Below, piece by piece: positions 27,348 to 36,377 of a DNA stretch of 64,000 nucleotides. The notes beneath the pieces were generated by a model, which had not been told where the DNA came from, ran no database searches, and was given only the letters and a program-made list of their open reading frames with translations. The translations under genes were made by a program, and so were the position numbers. This stretch comes from Chryseobacterium wanjuense (GTDB taxonomy: Bacteria; Bacteroidota; Bacteroidia; Flavobacteriales; Weeksellaceae). The DNA lies in assembly GCF_900111495.1 (NCBI RefSeq), contig NZ_FOIU01000001.1, positions 1,116,001 through 1,180,000 on the forward strand, given 5' to 3'. The first letter of the stretch is position 1. Each line of letters begins with the position of its first letter.

Positions 27348-27650
27348 ATGAGTAATAACAGTAACAACGGTAGTAATAGCACATTACTAGTCCAAATGAC
27401 AAAAGAAGAACTAATCCGAGATTTTGAGCAGGTAGTTCGTAAAGTAGTCAATCAAATGCAGGTTGAACAGCAAGCATTGAAGAATGAGAAACTGACTTAT
27501 ACCCGTGATGAAACTGCTGAAATTTTAAATGTTAGCTTAACAACGCTTCATAACTGGAATAAGCAGGGAGTTTTTAAGCCTTCTGCAAAGGTCGGTAAAA
27601 AAGTGTACTATTCTAAAAATGATATTCAAGCAAAACTAAAGATTAATTAA
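27348..27650 (+). CDS. Excisionase-like helix-turn-helix protein
   Basis: A 100-residue DNA-binding protein. After a Asn/Ser-rich start and a short helix, the C-terminal half is a MerR-like winged HTH of the excisionase type: YTRDETAEILNVSLTTLHNW followed by the wing KVGKKVYYSKNDIQ. Such proteins direct excision of integrated elements or regulate them. It lies after two terminators and before the polymerase-like gene, consistent with a replication/excision module. Confidence 0.85.
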   Translation: MSNNSNNGSNSTLLVQMTKEELIRDFEQVVRKVVNQMQVEQQALKNEKLTYTRDETAEILNVSLTTLHNWNKQGVFKPSAKVGKKVYYSKNDIQAKLKIN

Positions 27651-27871
27651 AATAATTTTATCATTTTGGGGTTGGCTTAAATCTTTTTACTCTCACAAAC
27701 TGGAGAGCAGAATCTTTTTACTACTACATCGCATCTCTCTGCGTACGCATACTTTAAAAGCCTATAAACGCCCGAAAAATCAACTAAAACAATTCGTATA
27801 ACAAAATCCTGAATGCATTGCAAAAAAGCCATGTACAGCCCTTGCTATGCCTTTTTTTAAACAACATTATT

Positions 27872-29260
27872 ATGAACAAATATTATATCTTAGTACCAAA
27901 AAGCCTGAATCTTGAACAAAGATTGTCTAAATTTCCTCCTGATTTTGAACTGAGCCGAGATTATTGTCATTATTTTATCTCTGAATTGATAAAGCAGGTT
28001 TCTAATCAAAATAATTCTGACGAATTTAAAGATTTCAAAACTGCAATATCTCATTTTATCTCAAGATGCGCAGGAATTAATCAATCTATTTATAGAAATT
28101 CAAAACTGCACATAGATTATCTTTATCAGAACTTCGGAGGTGAAGGGAGGGTGTTGTGGAAAAATAATTACAAACCTGGCAGCTGTTATTCGTACTATTT
28201 GCCCAGACACTTTTGGGGAGATGGTGAGCTGGAACTGATTTGTATAAGTGAAAAAACTTTGGTTGATAAGGTTAAAAGGCTTAACAAACCTCAGATTGAT
28301 AATACTGTCAGAAAACATCTTAACTTTACATTGCAGTACTTTGATACTAATCGTATCGAATTAGATGCAGAATCAGCTTTAAATGAACTGTATCAAGACT
28401 ATGGGCGGACAGGAGATTATGCGAAATACTTGAAAAATGCAGTCATGATAATGAATCTTAAAAATGAGGGATATAACTTTCATTACAATCCTGAAACGGA
28501 CGGGAGGTTACATACAGCATTATCACAGTTTCCTAAGATAGGTCGAAAATATCTAAAATATGACGGGGAACACATAGCCGAAGTCGATTTATCATCTTCA
28601 GTACCTTTTTTCCTGTCTTATTTACTTTCACTACCTACATCTAGTAAATCCGCCACACTATCCGTACAGTTACCATACAGTGAAAACATATTATACCATT
28701 ATATGCTAGTAGAATCTTTGGTAAGTCCCTCTGTCAGGGAGATAGCGGATTTCAGGCAACTTGTCCTAAATAACAAACTTTATGGGGAGTTTATGATAAG
28801 TTTTACAGGCTTACAAAACTTTGATTTTGGTTTTAAAAATATGTTTGGAAGAGCATTTGACGGTGATGAGGAAGAGTTAAGAAAGTATACTAAAAAAAGA
28901 TTCTTATCGATGCTCTTTGCTAGTCCTGGCGAATACATGCAGGAACAAGCTGTATTTTATCGTAAATTCCCGACGATACACCAACTTATCAAAAAATTTA
29001 AACAGTCGAAATTTCGGGGTGTTCCAAGGTCTGAAAGGCACAAAAGGTTTTCACATTTATTGTTTCAGTTAGAATCTCATTTTATGCTGAATATTATTGC
29101 ACGGGAAATAAACAACAGATTTAGAAGAACGATACCATTTTTTACACTTCATGATTGTTTAATGGTCAGAGAATCTGATTTAGAACAAGTTTATGAATTG
29201 ATGCATGAAATATTTGTCCGTGAGATTGGGTATGCTCCAAATATGATTAAAAAGGTTTGA
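27872..29260 (+). CDS. Divergent family-A polymerase-like protein
   Basis: A 462-residue protein of no named family. The C-terminal half carries motifs in the order and spacing of family-A (Pol I/T7-like) polymerases. A motif A-like AEVDLSSSVPFFLSYLL has Asp239. A motif B-like KKRFLSMLFASPG near 341 is followed by FYRKFPTIHQLIKKF. QLESHFMLNIIAREI and a motif C-like TLHDCLMV (His427-Asp428) complete the series. No 3'-5' exonuclease is seen; the N-terminal 200 residues are unassigned. The frame could start 18 codons earlier at 27818, but the ATG at 27872 fits better (MNKYYILVPK). Replication of the element is the likeliest role (inference). Confidence 0.6.
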   Translation: MNKYYILVPKSLNLEQRLSKFPPDFELSRDYCHYFISELIKQVSNQNNSDEFKDFKTAISHFISRCAGINQSIYRNSKLHIDYLYQNFGGEGRVLWKNNYKPGSCYSYYLPRHFWGDGELELICISEKTLVDKVKRLNKPQIDNTVRKHLNFTLQYFDTNRIELDAESALNELYQDYGRTGDYAKYLKNAVMIMNLKNEGYNFHYNPETDGRLHTALSQFPKIGRKYLKYDGEHIAEVDLSSSVPFFLSYLLSLPTSSKSATLSVQLPYSENILYHYMLVESLVSPSVREIADFRQLVLNNKLYGEFMISFTGLQNFDFGFKNMFGRAFDGDEEELRKYTKKRFLSMLFASPGEYMQEQAVFYRKFPTIHQLIKKFKQSKFRGVPRSERHKRFSHLLFQLESHFMLNIIAREINNRFRRTIPFFTLHDCLMVRESDLEQVYELMHEIFVREIGYAPNMIKKV

Positions 29261-29382
29261 AGATAAGGATTGTATCTAAGATAATCCTGTAACTGGCTAC
29301 ATAGGTTTAGATATTGTTAAAAATAATTATTATTATTTTAATATACTCTAAATATTATGATAATTTTTATTAGTATTCGCAA

Positions 29383-29410
29383 TTGTATTATTTTTTTTTT
29401 GTTAACTTTG
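29383..29410 (+). promoter_or_regulatory. Promoter of the S74 surface protein gene
   Basis: TTG at 29383-29385, 17 bases, TAACTTTG at 29403-29410. The leader to the ATG at 29569 is about 150 bases and AT-rich. The rest of this 308-base gap shows nothing else. Confidence 0.6.
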
Positions 29411-29568
29411 ATATGAAAATTAAAAAAGCCAAACATGAAAACATTCTTCTTTTCTTTATTAGACTAAAAGTACATTTCCTATGAAAATTCACTCAATTTT
29501 AGATATCCCTCTAACTACTATAAGTAAGATGATTATAAACACACAAAAGAACAAAAAAAATCAAAAAA

Positions 29569-30768
29569 ATGAAAAACACACTTTTTACATTAGTAGCTAT
29601 CACTTTTTCAAGTTTAGCTTATTCACAAATCGGTATTAATACCCCAAATCCGCAAGGGGTTTTTCATATTGACGGAGCCAAGGATAATCCTGTAACAGGA
29701 GTTCCCAGTGCAACCCAACAAGCGAATGACATTACGGTGCTTAATTCAGGTTTTGTGGGTATAGGTACTACATTACCTAAACAAAAATTACACATTACTG
29801 AACTCAATACTACGAGTGGAATACTTAATAGTTTTGTTTCAGGAATAGCATTAACAGGAATTGGGTATGGTTTTGACGGTAGCGGACCAGGTTTTTATCT
29901 TGAGAATACGAATGCCCCAGTCGGACAAAGATTATTAAAACTTAATTATTCTCTAAATTCAACTGAACCTGTTTTAAATTTTCAAGGAGTAAGTGATGAT
30001 GCTGGAAGTGTTGGAGCTCAAATGTTGTCTATAACACGTTCTGGAAAATTGGGGATAAATTCCGTAAATAACCCCCAAAATAATCTTACCGTAAATGGTA
30101 ATGCTTCAGTAGGTAATGCTTATACCAATGTTGTTGCACCTATAAATGGGGCAGTTATACAGGGAAATGTAGGAATAGGAACAGCCGCCCCCAACAGCAA
30201 GCTTGATTTGGGAACTTCTTTAGGAACTAACGAGACTGATTTTGCAGGAAAAAAACTTGCAGTTTATAATAATGCTGGAGGCACCGATTTTTATGGATTA
30301 GGAATCAGTTCAGGACTTCTTCAGTTTCACGCAGCTTCTACTGCTGCGGAAGCGCCGAGTATGGTTCTTACAAGTGGCGGAAATGTCGGCATAGGTACAA
30401 ACTCCCCGTCACAAAAGCTACATGTAATTGGAAATATTCTTGCATCAGGTACAATTACTCCTTCCGATATAAGGATTAAAAAAGATATTACTGATAATGT
30501 CTATGGTTTAAAACAAATTCTAACCCTAAGAACTATTAATTATAAATATAAAAATGAAGAATTGGGTAAAGATAAAAAAATAGGATTTATTGCTCAAGAA
30601 GTAAAAGCTACAATGCCTGAACTCATAATTACTGCAAATGATGAGATGAACACACTCGGAGTTAATTATGCTGAAATTACAGTAGTCCTTACAAAAGCTA
30701 TACAGGAACAGCAAAAAGAAATAGAATTTTTAAAAAAAGAGATAGAAATTTTAAAAAAAGCTAAATAA
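29569..30768 (+). CDS. Exported fibre-like protein with S74 chaperone end
   Basis: A 399-residue secreted protein with a signal peptide ending near AYSQ. Its N-terminal block reads IGINTPNPQGVFHIDGAKD, followed by several GNVGIGT-type beta repeats as in tail-fibre-like stalks. The C terminus is an intramolecular chaperone domain of peptidase family S74: SDIRIKKDIT with the catalytic Ser, then IGFIAQEVKATMPEL and a coiled coil. S74 domains trimerise fibres and cut themselves off. A paralog with the same start but a different end is at 32747. Confidence 0.85.
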   Translation: MKNTLFTLVAITFSSLAYSQIGINTPNPQGVFHIDGAKDNPVTGVPSATQQANDITVLNSGFVGIGTTLPKQKLHITELNTTSGILNSFVSGIALTGIGYGFDGSGPGFYLENTNAPVGQRLLKLNYSLNSTEPVLNFQGVSDDAGSVGAQMLSITRSGKLGINSVNNPQNNLTVNGNASVGNAYTNVVAPINGAVIQGNVGIGTAAPNSKLDLGTSLGTNETDFAGKKLAVYNNAGGTDFYGLGISSGLLQFHAASTAAEAPSMVLTSGGNVGIGTNSPSQKLHVIGNILASGTITPSDIRIKKDITDNVYGLKQILTLRTINYKYKNEELGKDKKIGFIAQEVKATMPELIITANDEMNTLGVNYAEITVVLTKAIQEQQKEIEFLKKEIEILKKAK

Positions 30769-31526
30769 AAATACTAAATAGCTCACAATACTGTTAATTT
30801 TGACACTATCCCACTAATGTGTAAGTTAAAAGGTTAGGCTTGGATTTTATAATCTGAGTCTTTTTTCAAAAATAAGAATAATTGGTTTAAAACAATTCCC
30901 CATTTTTGAATAGACATTGTCCATTTTTAGAAGCTTCTTTAGGTTATTAAAAACTGAAAAAATATTAATAAAAACTGTTGGAAATTTATTTTTAGTTAAC
31001 TTTATCAAACCCGATTAAATAAGATAATATCTTCATTATTGTTACAATTTATTTGTGGTAATATTGTTTTAAAGATGGAGGTTGTTGAAAAAGGTAGGGA
31101 AATCAAGTCTTACTGTCTTATTTACTCGTTATACCCTCAAATACGTATACGTCAGCTAAAGAGTGTTGCACTATGCAGATAGCTAGCACAGACCCAGGAT
31201 AATCAAGTGTGAAATTTTATAGTAAATGCTGAATTAGTATTATTTTTTATTTAAATAGTGAAATTCATGTGTTTTTCTGGCAAAATCTGAAAAATTGGTA
31301 AATTGATTTGAATAATAAGTTACATATTTTCAAAAAGAATTTAATTTTTTTATTACTTTGTGTTTAGAAGGTCCTCCCTTTTTGAAAACTTTTTTATAAT
31401 CAAGACCAATGCAATTGCATTGGTCTTGTTACTTTCAACTCAAAATCTGGGACTTTGCAGAATATTTACTCATAATTCTTAAAAAGAAGTAATTCTATAA
31501 AAAGATTAATAAAATCAAAGACTTAC
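30769..31526. other. Gene-free stretch inside the island
   Basis: 758 bases without a credible reading frame. It contains AATGTGTAAGTTAAAAGG at about 30817, similar to AATGTGTAAGTAAGAGG at about 26666, and a perfect palindrome near its right end (listed as a terminator). No promoter or RNA fold stands out otherwise. Confidence 0.5.
31402..31427. terminator. Perfect 26-base palindrome, terminator-like
   Basis: AAGACCAATGCAA and its exact complement meet without a spacer. T runs on both sides are short. It could end transcripts in either direction. Confidence 0.55.
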
Positions 31527-31889
31527 TTATTGTTGTACTTTTTTAAAATTACCTGGGTATCTATATGGAGAGACTGATTGTAAAAATAATGATGATTCGG
31601 AAATATTTTGAATCGTATAACTGGCTCCAAGATTTTCCATATAAATCTCTAATTCATAGCCACTAGGTCCAGGGTTTTGAATTTCATATTGCTTAAAAAC
31701 TCCACTATTATATAGAGCCCCATCTGCTCTAAACATTTCCAATTTTCCTTCGGCAGGGAATGATGGATTAATGTTATATTGAAAATGCCAGGTGTCGCCA
31801 ACTTGAACATTAAAATAAGCAGGTTCATATCCAGTGACAAATTCCCAAATACCTTGTAAATTCTTTTGAGGTAGAATTATTTTTTCCAT
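31527..31889 (-). CDS. Small protein of unknown function (paralog of 15698 gene)
   Basis: A 120-residue protein closely similar to the chromosomal gene at 15698-16063: MEKIILPQKNLQGIWEF at the start, WHFQYNINPS in the middle, PYRYPGNFKKVQQ at the end. No signal peptide. Upstream DNA also resembles that of the paralog (a shared AAAAAGCCTG stretch about 110 bases before the start). It is the only gene on the minus strand in this part of the island. Function unknown. Confidence 0.75.
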   Translation of the reverse strand: MEKIILPQKNLQGIWEFVTGYEPAYFNVQVGDTWHFQYNINPSFPAEGKLEMFRADGALYNSGVFKQYEIQNPGPSGYELEIYMENLGASYTIQNISESSLFLQSVSPYRYPGNFKKVQQ

Positions 31890-32190
31890 AGTTTGTAGAT
31901 TTAAAGATTTTTTTAAAACTCATTATTGAGTGATATAAATATATAACATTTTCTTATTTCAGAAAGATTTTTCTTTGGTAAGTCTTAAAAAGCCTGATAA
32001 AACTAGTTATGTTCTTATTTAAAAAATGAAAAAAAGGGAAGAAATGATTTAAGCAAAACGCCTTACGAAATTTGATAACGAATTTATTATCTTCTAAAAT
32101 ATTAAAAAAAGTATAATAATTAATTAAAAATATTCGTAATTTTATATAATATTAACATACACATGAAACAACTGAAAATAATTTATTGCC
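31890..32190. other. Divergent intergenic region
   Basis: 301 AT-rich bases between divergent genes. Apart from the part shared with the region upstream of the 15698 paralog, nothing stands out. Confidence 0.4.
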
Positions 32191-32586
32191 ATGAAACATT
32201 TACTTTTACTAACCATTTTAGGGCTGACTGCCCTTACAGTAACAGCATGTAAACAGCCTGGTAAGGTGAAAGCCTTTACAGCTGAAAACTCAGTGAATAC
32301 CGATAATATTGTTAAAAGTGTTTATACTGATGATGAATTTGGAGAAAGTGATATGGAAGTTACGATTAATCACAGTAAAAATACAGCAACTATACATCTG
32401 GAAGGACAAACATATCAACTCAAAAAAAGTAATGATTTGCCTAATTACACAGCTGAAAATGACGAATATAGATATACAGATATCAATGGTGAGATAACTC
32501 TTTTGAGAAAAGATTTTGATATGGTTGTTTTTCATCATGAAAGAGAGCCTGATGGACAAAAAACAAGTAAAATGAGTTTGTATTAA
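32191..32586 (+). CDS. Small lipoprotein, possibly MliC-like
   Basis: A 131-residue lipoprotein: the lipobox LTVTAC puts the lipidated Cys at about residue 20. The mature part is beta-rich, with MEVTINHSKNTATIHLEGQT and YQLKKSNDLPNYTAENDEYR, which recalls the C-type lysozyme inhibitor fold (MliC). The usual MliC cysteines are absent, so this is a weak suggestion. It stands between the two fibre-like genes. Confidence 0.6.
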   Translation: MKHLLLLTILGLTALTVTACKQPGKVKAFTAENSVNTDNIVKSVYTDDEFGESDMEVTINHSKNTATIHLEGQTYQLKKSNDLPNYTAENDEYRYTDINGEITLLRKDFDMVVFHHEREPDGQKTSKMSLY

Positions 32587-32746
32587 ATTTATTTTTTTTC
32601 TCATCTATAATGATTTTTGTTTTTTTTACTACTGTATTACTACTTATTATTTAAATTAACAATATGGCTCTAAGCTACTTAAATGATTCAGTAGAATTGA
32701 AGTAATAATTAAAATTTACGATTCTAACTAACACACACTTAAGACA

Positions 32747-33754
32747 ATGAAAAAATATTTTATTACACTATTAGCAATGCTTTTATCAAACACTGCTTTT
32801 TCTCAAGTGGGAATTTATACACCTAATCCGCAAGGTATTTTGCACATAGATGGGGCAAAAGATAATCCTATAATGGCTATTCCTAATGGAATACAAGCTG
32901 CAAATGATGTTGTGATTACTAGTACGGGGAATGTAGGAATTGGAACAATAAATCCAAATGGAGCTTTACAATTTAGGAATAATGAAAATAGCCGCAAAAT
33001 AGTTTTATATCAAAACGCTGTTAATAATGACCATCAGTTTTACGGTTTTGGTGTTAATTCAGGGATATTACGATATCAAGTAAATAGCATTGCAAGCAGT
33101 CATGTTTTCTATGCTGGTGCAAATGATACTACCTCTAATGAATTAATGCGGATAAAAGGTAATGGTAATGTAGGAATTGGAACTGACACTCCTAATTCAA
33201 AATTAGAATTAAATTCAGGAACAAGTAATGTTTCTGGACTTACCTTTACTAATCTAACCTCAGCAAGCCCTGTTTCTAATGGGGCAACACTCGGGGTGAA
33301 TGCAGAAGGAGAAGTAGTTACAGTTCAAGGTTCTTCTTTTACCCCTGCATTTGGGAGGCTTGTTTTATCTGGAGGAACTATAGCGATTCCTCTCACTGCT
33401 CCTAATTATAATATATTAAGTGTTGAAATAACTGAACCAGGTACTTATCAAATTAATTATACTGTGAGAGGTCAAATGTTAAACACAGGGGGAAATACTA
33501 GTGGGCAAGGATTTGCGACTGCGTTTCTTAGTACTGCTCCAACAGCAGGCACTATAATTTCAAATACAGAAATTTTAATATACAATGTTAGTACAGTACA
33601 AGATGGTGGGTCAGCTACAGGAATGTTTATTACAACTATAAATACTCCTACGACTTATTATCTAGGTGTTAGAGCTGGTGGTATTGGGGATGCACAAATA
33701 ATAAATAACAGTAATGGAAGGACTTCTATTTCTTATATTAAGCTTTCGCCTTAA
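32747..33754 (+). CDS. Exported protein with fibre-like start and C1q-like end
   Basis: A 335-residue secreted protein with a signal peptide ending near AFSQ. The N-terminal block [19 protein letters not shown] and the GNVGIGT repeats are shared with the gene at 29569. From about residue 200 it is replaced by a beta-sandwich-like domain ([40 protein letters not shown]) similar in pattern to C1q/BclA-type trimerising heads. The exchange of ends over a shared stalk suggests modular surface fibres. Confidence 0.75.
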   Translation: MKKYFITLLAMLLSNTAFSQVGIYTPNPQGILHIDGAKDNPIMAIPNGIQAANDVVITSTGNVGIGTINPNGALQFRNNENSRKIVLYQNAVNNDHQFYGFGVNSGILRYQVNSIASSHVFYAGANDTTSNELMRIKGNGNVGIGTDTPNSKLELNSGTSNVSGLTFTNLTSASPVSNGATLGVNAEGEVVTVQGSSFTPAFGRLVLSGGTIAIPLTAPNYNILSVEITEPGTYQINYTVRGQMLNTGGNTSGQGFATAFLSTAPTAGTIISNTEILIYNVSTVQDGGSATGMFITTINTPTTYYLGVRAGGIGDAQIINNSNGRTSISYIKLSP

Positions 33755-33946
33755 TAATAATTTGATTGCCATTTCATTCAGAAAAAAAAGCAAAATTTTA
33801 TAAATGAAGTAAATCCTATTAATTGAATAATTTTTTCAAAAAATAGTTACAAGTTTGTATAATAGATTATTAATAATTGTACTATTATTTAATTTTATTG
33901 CTAGCTTTTTTATCTGAGTATATAAATATGAGCATGTGATTTATTA

Positions 33947-34258
33947 ATGAGTTTAAAGAATAGGTTAGAATTGATGTTTAACTTCTTGTTAGAGTGTTTC
34001 GACGAGGTAAATATTATAGATAGTCTCGCCACTCAGGAAATCCGCGGGGAAGAAAAAACAGATATTGAGCTAGGCAAAAGTCCCCATTATTGGCGGGAAA
34101 TAAAAAACAGTAAATCATCTAGCTATTATTATGACCTAAGAAAAAGTTATAACAACCTACTAAGAAAGTATAACCTAGATACCATAAAATTGGAGTTACG
34201 GGATTTACTTGTGGCTAAGTTTCAAAGTTTGATAGGGGGTAGTAGAGATGTGGAGTGA
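33947..34258 (+). CDS. Small soluble protein of unknown function
   Basis: A 103-residue charged, helical protein (for example RLELMFNFLLECFDEVNIID and RKSYNNLLRKYNLDTIKLEL). No signal peptide or known domain. It is a single gene in the island, read toward a bidirectional terminator. Its size and charge are compatible with a regulator or an adaptor, but nothing more can be said. Confidence 0.55.
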   Translation: MSLKNRLELMFNFLLECFDEVNIIDSLATQEIRGEEKTDIELGKSPHYWREIKNSKSSSYYYDLRKSYNNLLRKYNLDTIKLELRDLLVAKFQSLIGGSRDVE

Positions 34259-34322
34259 TTGAGGGTGAAAAAGGACAAAATCGGTCTATATATTAAGAGT
34301 AATTTGTACTGTAAATAAAAAA

Positions 34323-34358
34323 GATTGGCTTTACCTTGATGTTGTGATAAAGCCAATC
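34323..34358. terminator. Bidirectional terminator
   Basis: GATTGGCTTTA at 34323-34333 and its perfect complement at 34348-34358, between convergent genes. Confidence 0.85.
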
Positions 34359-34363
34359 GTTTA

Positions 34364-34648
34364 TTAATTTGATTTTTTACTTTTAAACAAAATGTAAATA
34401 AGTAAAACTATCCAAATGCAAAATATTGAATAATGCAAATAATTTGCAGATTCAAGAACGTTAATATTATATTTAAAAATAAAAAATATTAATACTAACA
34501 AGGATAGTATTACAATACTAACAAGGATAATTTTAAAATTTGAACTTATACCACTATCATTATTTTTTTTCTTTTTCCACTGCTTATACAATATGAAAAA
34601 AGTAATTAACGATAAAATTGTTTGTATGTAAATTATACCTGACTCCAT
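34364..34648 (-). CDS. Three-TM small membrane protein (immunity-like)
   Basis: A 94-residue protein with three hydrophobic helices (about residues 5-22, 38-60, 70-88) separated by Lys-rich loops. It begins 7 bases after the stop codon of the lipoprotein gene at 34656, so the two are co-transcribed. Small multi-TM proteins directly after a bacteriocin-like gene are often immunity proteins; here that is inference from position and shape only. Confidence 0.6.
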   Translation of the reverse strand: MESGIIYIQTILSLITFFILYKQWKKKKNNDSGISSNFKIILVSIVILSLLVLIFFIFKYNINVLESANYLHYSIFCIWIVLLIYILFKSKKSN

Positions 34649-34655
34649 TATTTTA

Positions 34656-35318
34656 TTATTTATGACATCTAACTGCTTGAGCTACAGTTGAAGCATAATA
34701 ACCTGCTGTACTAACGGCCCCAATTGCTGCACCAACACCTGTTGGAGAAAATATTGCTGTTGCGGCTGCTGAAAGACCAGTATCTAAAACTCCTGCTGCA
34801 ACACCCCATCCGCAACCTTTTGGATTAATAATTGAAACTAAAGCCCCAAATATCAATTTACTTCCAGATGATGCAGTTGAATTATAAATTTCTGCTTCAT
34901 TTGCAATTGCTTCTTGGAGTACTTCTCTATCGGTTTTTGAAATCAATTCTCTATTTTCAATAAATACGTTTAAAAAATCTACTGTAGCATTTTTATCAAT
35001 ACCAAAATAATTTTGAAAAACTTCGCCCATTTCTTCAGGTGTTACGTGTTCAGATTTGAAAACAATTCCTTTCTCGAGGTCATCTTTAAATCTTTGTTCA
35101 TTTGTTTCAATTATATAATCATCAAGCATAATTTTTGAAGATGCTATAACAATTTTTTTTGCAAGATTTTCAACTTCTAAGTTATAAGATTTGTTTGAAG
35201 AGTTTAGATTATTGTTTTCTAAATTGGTTTTTTGTACTAAATCTTCTTCATTGTTAGCATTTGTACATGAGTTCATTGTAATTGAAATAACACAAATGCT
35301 TAATAAAATCTTTCTCAT
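34656..35318 (-). CDS. Lipoprotein with Gly/Ala-rich bacteriocin-like tail
   Basis: A 220-residue protein. The lipobox ITMNSC gives a lipidated Cys at about residue 18. A polar, helical middle follows, with EEMGEVFQNYFG and TVDFLNVF. The last 55 residues are unlike the rest: NPKGCGWGVAAGVLDTG, then SPTGVGAAIGAVSTAGYYAS and an end RCHK. GxxxG-like spacing, amphipathic/hydrophobic character and two framing Cys recall membrane-active peptides. It heads a two-gene unit with a three-TM protein. Function is unproven. Confidence 0.6.
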   Translation of the reverse strand: MRKILLSICVISITMNSCTNANNEEDLVQKTNLENNNLNSSNKSYNLEVENLAKKIVIASSKIMLDDYIIETNEQRFKDDLEKGIVFKSEHVTPEEMGEVFQNYFGIDKNATVDFLNVFIENRELISKTDREVLQEAIANEAEIYNSTASSGSKLIFGALVSIINPKGCGWGVAAGVLDTGLSAAATAIFSPTGVGAAIGAVSTAGYYASTVAQAVRCHK

Positions 35319-35544
35319 TTTTAAATAATTTTTAATTTGTTTTTTATAATGTTTAAATAATTGTGATTGGTTTGTTTAAATTTTGCAAATAATTACCAAA
35401 CCTTAAATTACTTGCTTGAATGCCCTAAGACTCTCATTATTTCACGAATTTAAAAAATTTATAATATAAATCAAAATATTTCTTTGATTATTGAATTATT
35501 TGATATTGCGAAGATATAGGTTCAAAGCGACAAAACTTGACGTA

Positions 35545-36000
35545 TTATATTTTCATTTTTACCAAGTCAAACCATGTTCCGTTACTGTTATCTTTCCACT
35601 GAATCTGAGTTGCTGAAACTTTCCTGAACTCAAAACTTTGTGTTGTGGTTGTGATGTTGTATTTTACGGTAAAGTTATATTGTGTACCACTGTTAACGGT
35701 TTCATCAACACTTCCACCGTTAGGAGTTGATTTGATTGTTCCCGTCATGCTTTGTTCGCTTACACCTGTTACTAGTAATATAAAATCATCTGCTGTAAAC
35801 TTATACAGCTTGTTTGAAGTTGTCCCATTGGTTACGCCCCATATTCCCTGAATCCATATTGGTGGGTGAAAATATTGAGTTGTTGCAGGTTGTTGATTGT
35901 TTGGTGTAGTGTTGTCTTCATCACTGCTATTTGAACAACTTATGATTGTAAATGTTAGTGATAGTGCTACCATTGTAGCTTTGAAAGAAAGTTTTTTCAT
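35545..36000 (-). CDS. Lipocalin-like lipoprotein
   Basis: A 151-residue lipoprotein with lipobox FTIISC (Cys at about 22), followed by a Ser/Asn/Pro-rich linker. The mature part starts with WIQGIWGVTNG and has repeated beta strands, ending WKDNSNGTWFDLVKMKI, a small-lipocalin-like pattern. The QGIW start is also found in the 121-residue paralog pair. Third gene of a three-gene leftward run spaced by 7 and 10 bases. Confidence 0.7.
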   Translation of the reverse strand: MKKLSFKATMVALSLTFTIISCSNSSDEDNTTPNNQQPATTQYFHPPIWIQGIWGVTNGTTSNKLYKFTADDFILLVTGVSEQSMTGTIKSTPNGGSVDETVNSGTQYNFTVKYNITTTTQSFEFRKVSATQIQWKDNSNGTWFDLVKMKI

Positions 36001-36007
36001 AATAATG

Positions 36008-36367
36008 TTATGGTTTTATGTTAATATATCTTGTTCCATCTCCTGTGAGATTCATAATCTCTAACCTGTTTTTGTTATAGGAAAAAAAGTTGAGTTTATT
36101 TTGTTTGTCTCTTATCATACAATTGATAGACGGTGTGGTAATATCGCAATAGCTATCAATCTTGAAGACATACGGAGTGGGAAATTCAGAATCTATTACG
36201 CTGATTGTGTTTTTAGATTTGTTAATGACAATCTTTGTTTTTCGTGTAGCGAGTTCTGTTACATTCATATTCTTGGTAATCTGAACCATATTGTAACTAA
36301 ATGTTTTTGTCTGCGCGGATAGCTGTAATGTCATGCTTACTGTCAGACCTAATAAAATCTTTTTCAT
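36008..36367 (-). CDS. Small exported protein of unknown function
   Basis: A 119-residue protein with a short signal peptide (LLGLTVSMTLQLSAQ). The mature part is beta-rich (KTKIVINKSKNTISVIDSEF) and has two Cys in YCDITTPSINCM. It lies between two lipoprotein genes in a compact operon. No known domain is recognised. Confidence 0.65.
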   Translation of the reverse strand: MKKILLGLTVSMTLQLSAQTKTFSYNMVQITKNMNVTELATRKTKIVINKSKNTISVIDSEFPTPYVFKIDSYCDITTPSINCMIRDKQNKLNFFSYNKNRLEIMNLTGDGTRYINIKP

Positions 36368-36377
36368 ACTATGCTCA

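Noticed and set aside
27818..27871. N-terminal 18-codon extension of the polymerase-like gene
   Set aside because: It includes a hydrophobic stretch after a poor start and ends in the natural ATG at 27872; likely untranslated.
30769..30840. GACACTATCCCACTAATGTG as a possible IS256-like end
   Set aside because: Only one end-like string, no transposase or matching inverted repeat; left as an observation in the gap description.
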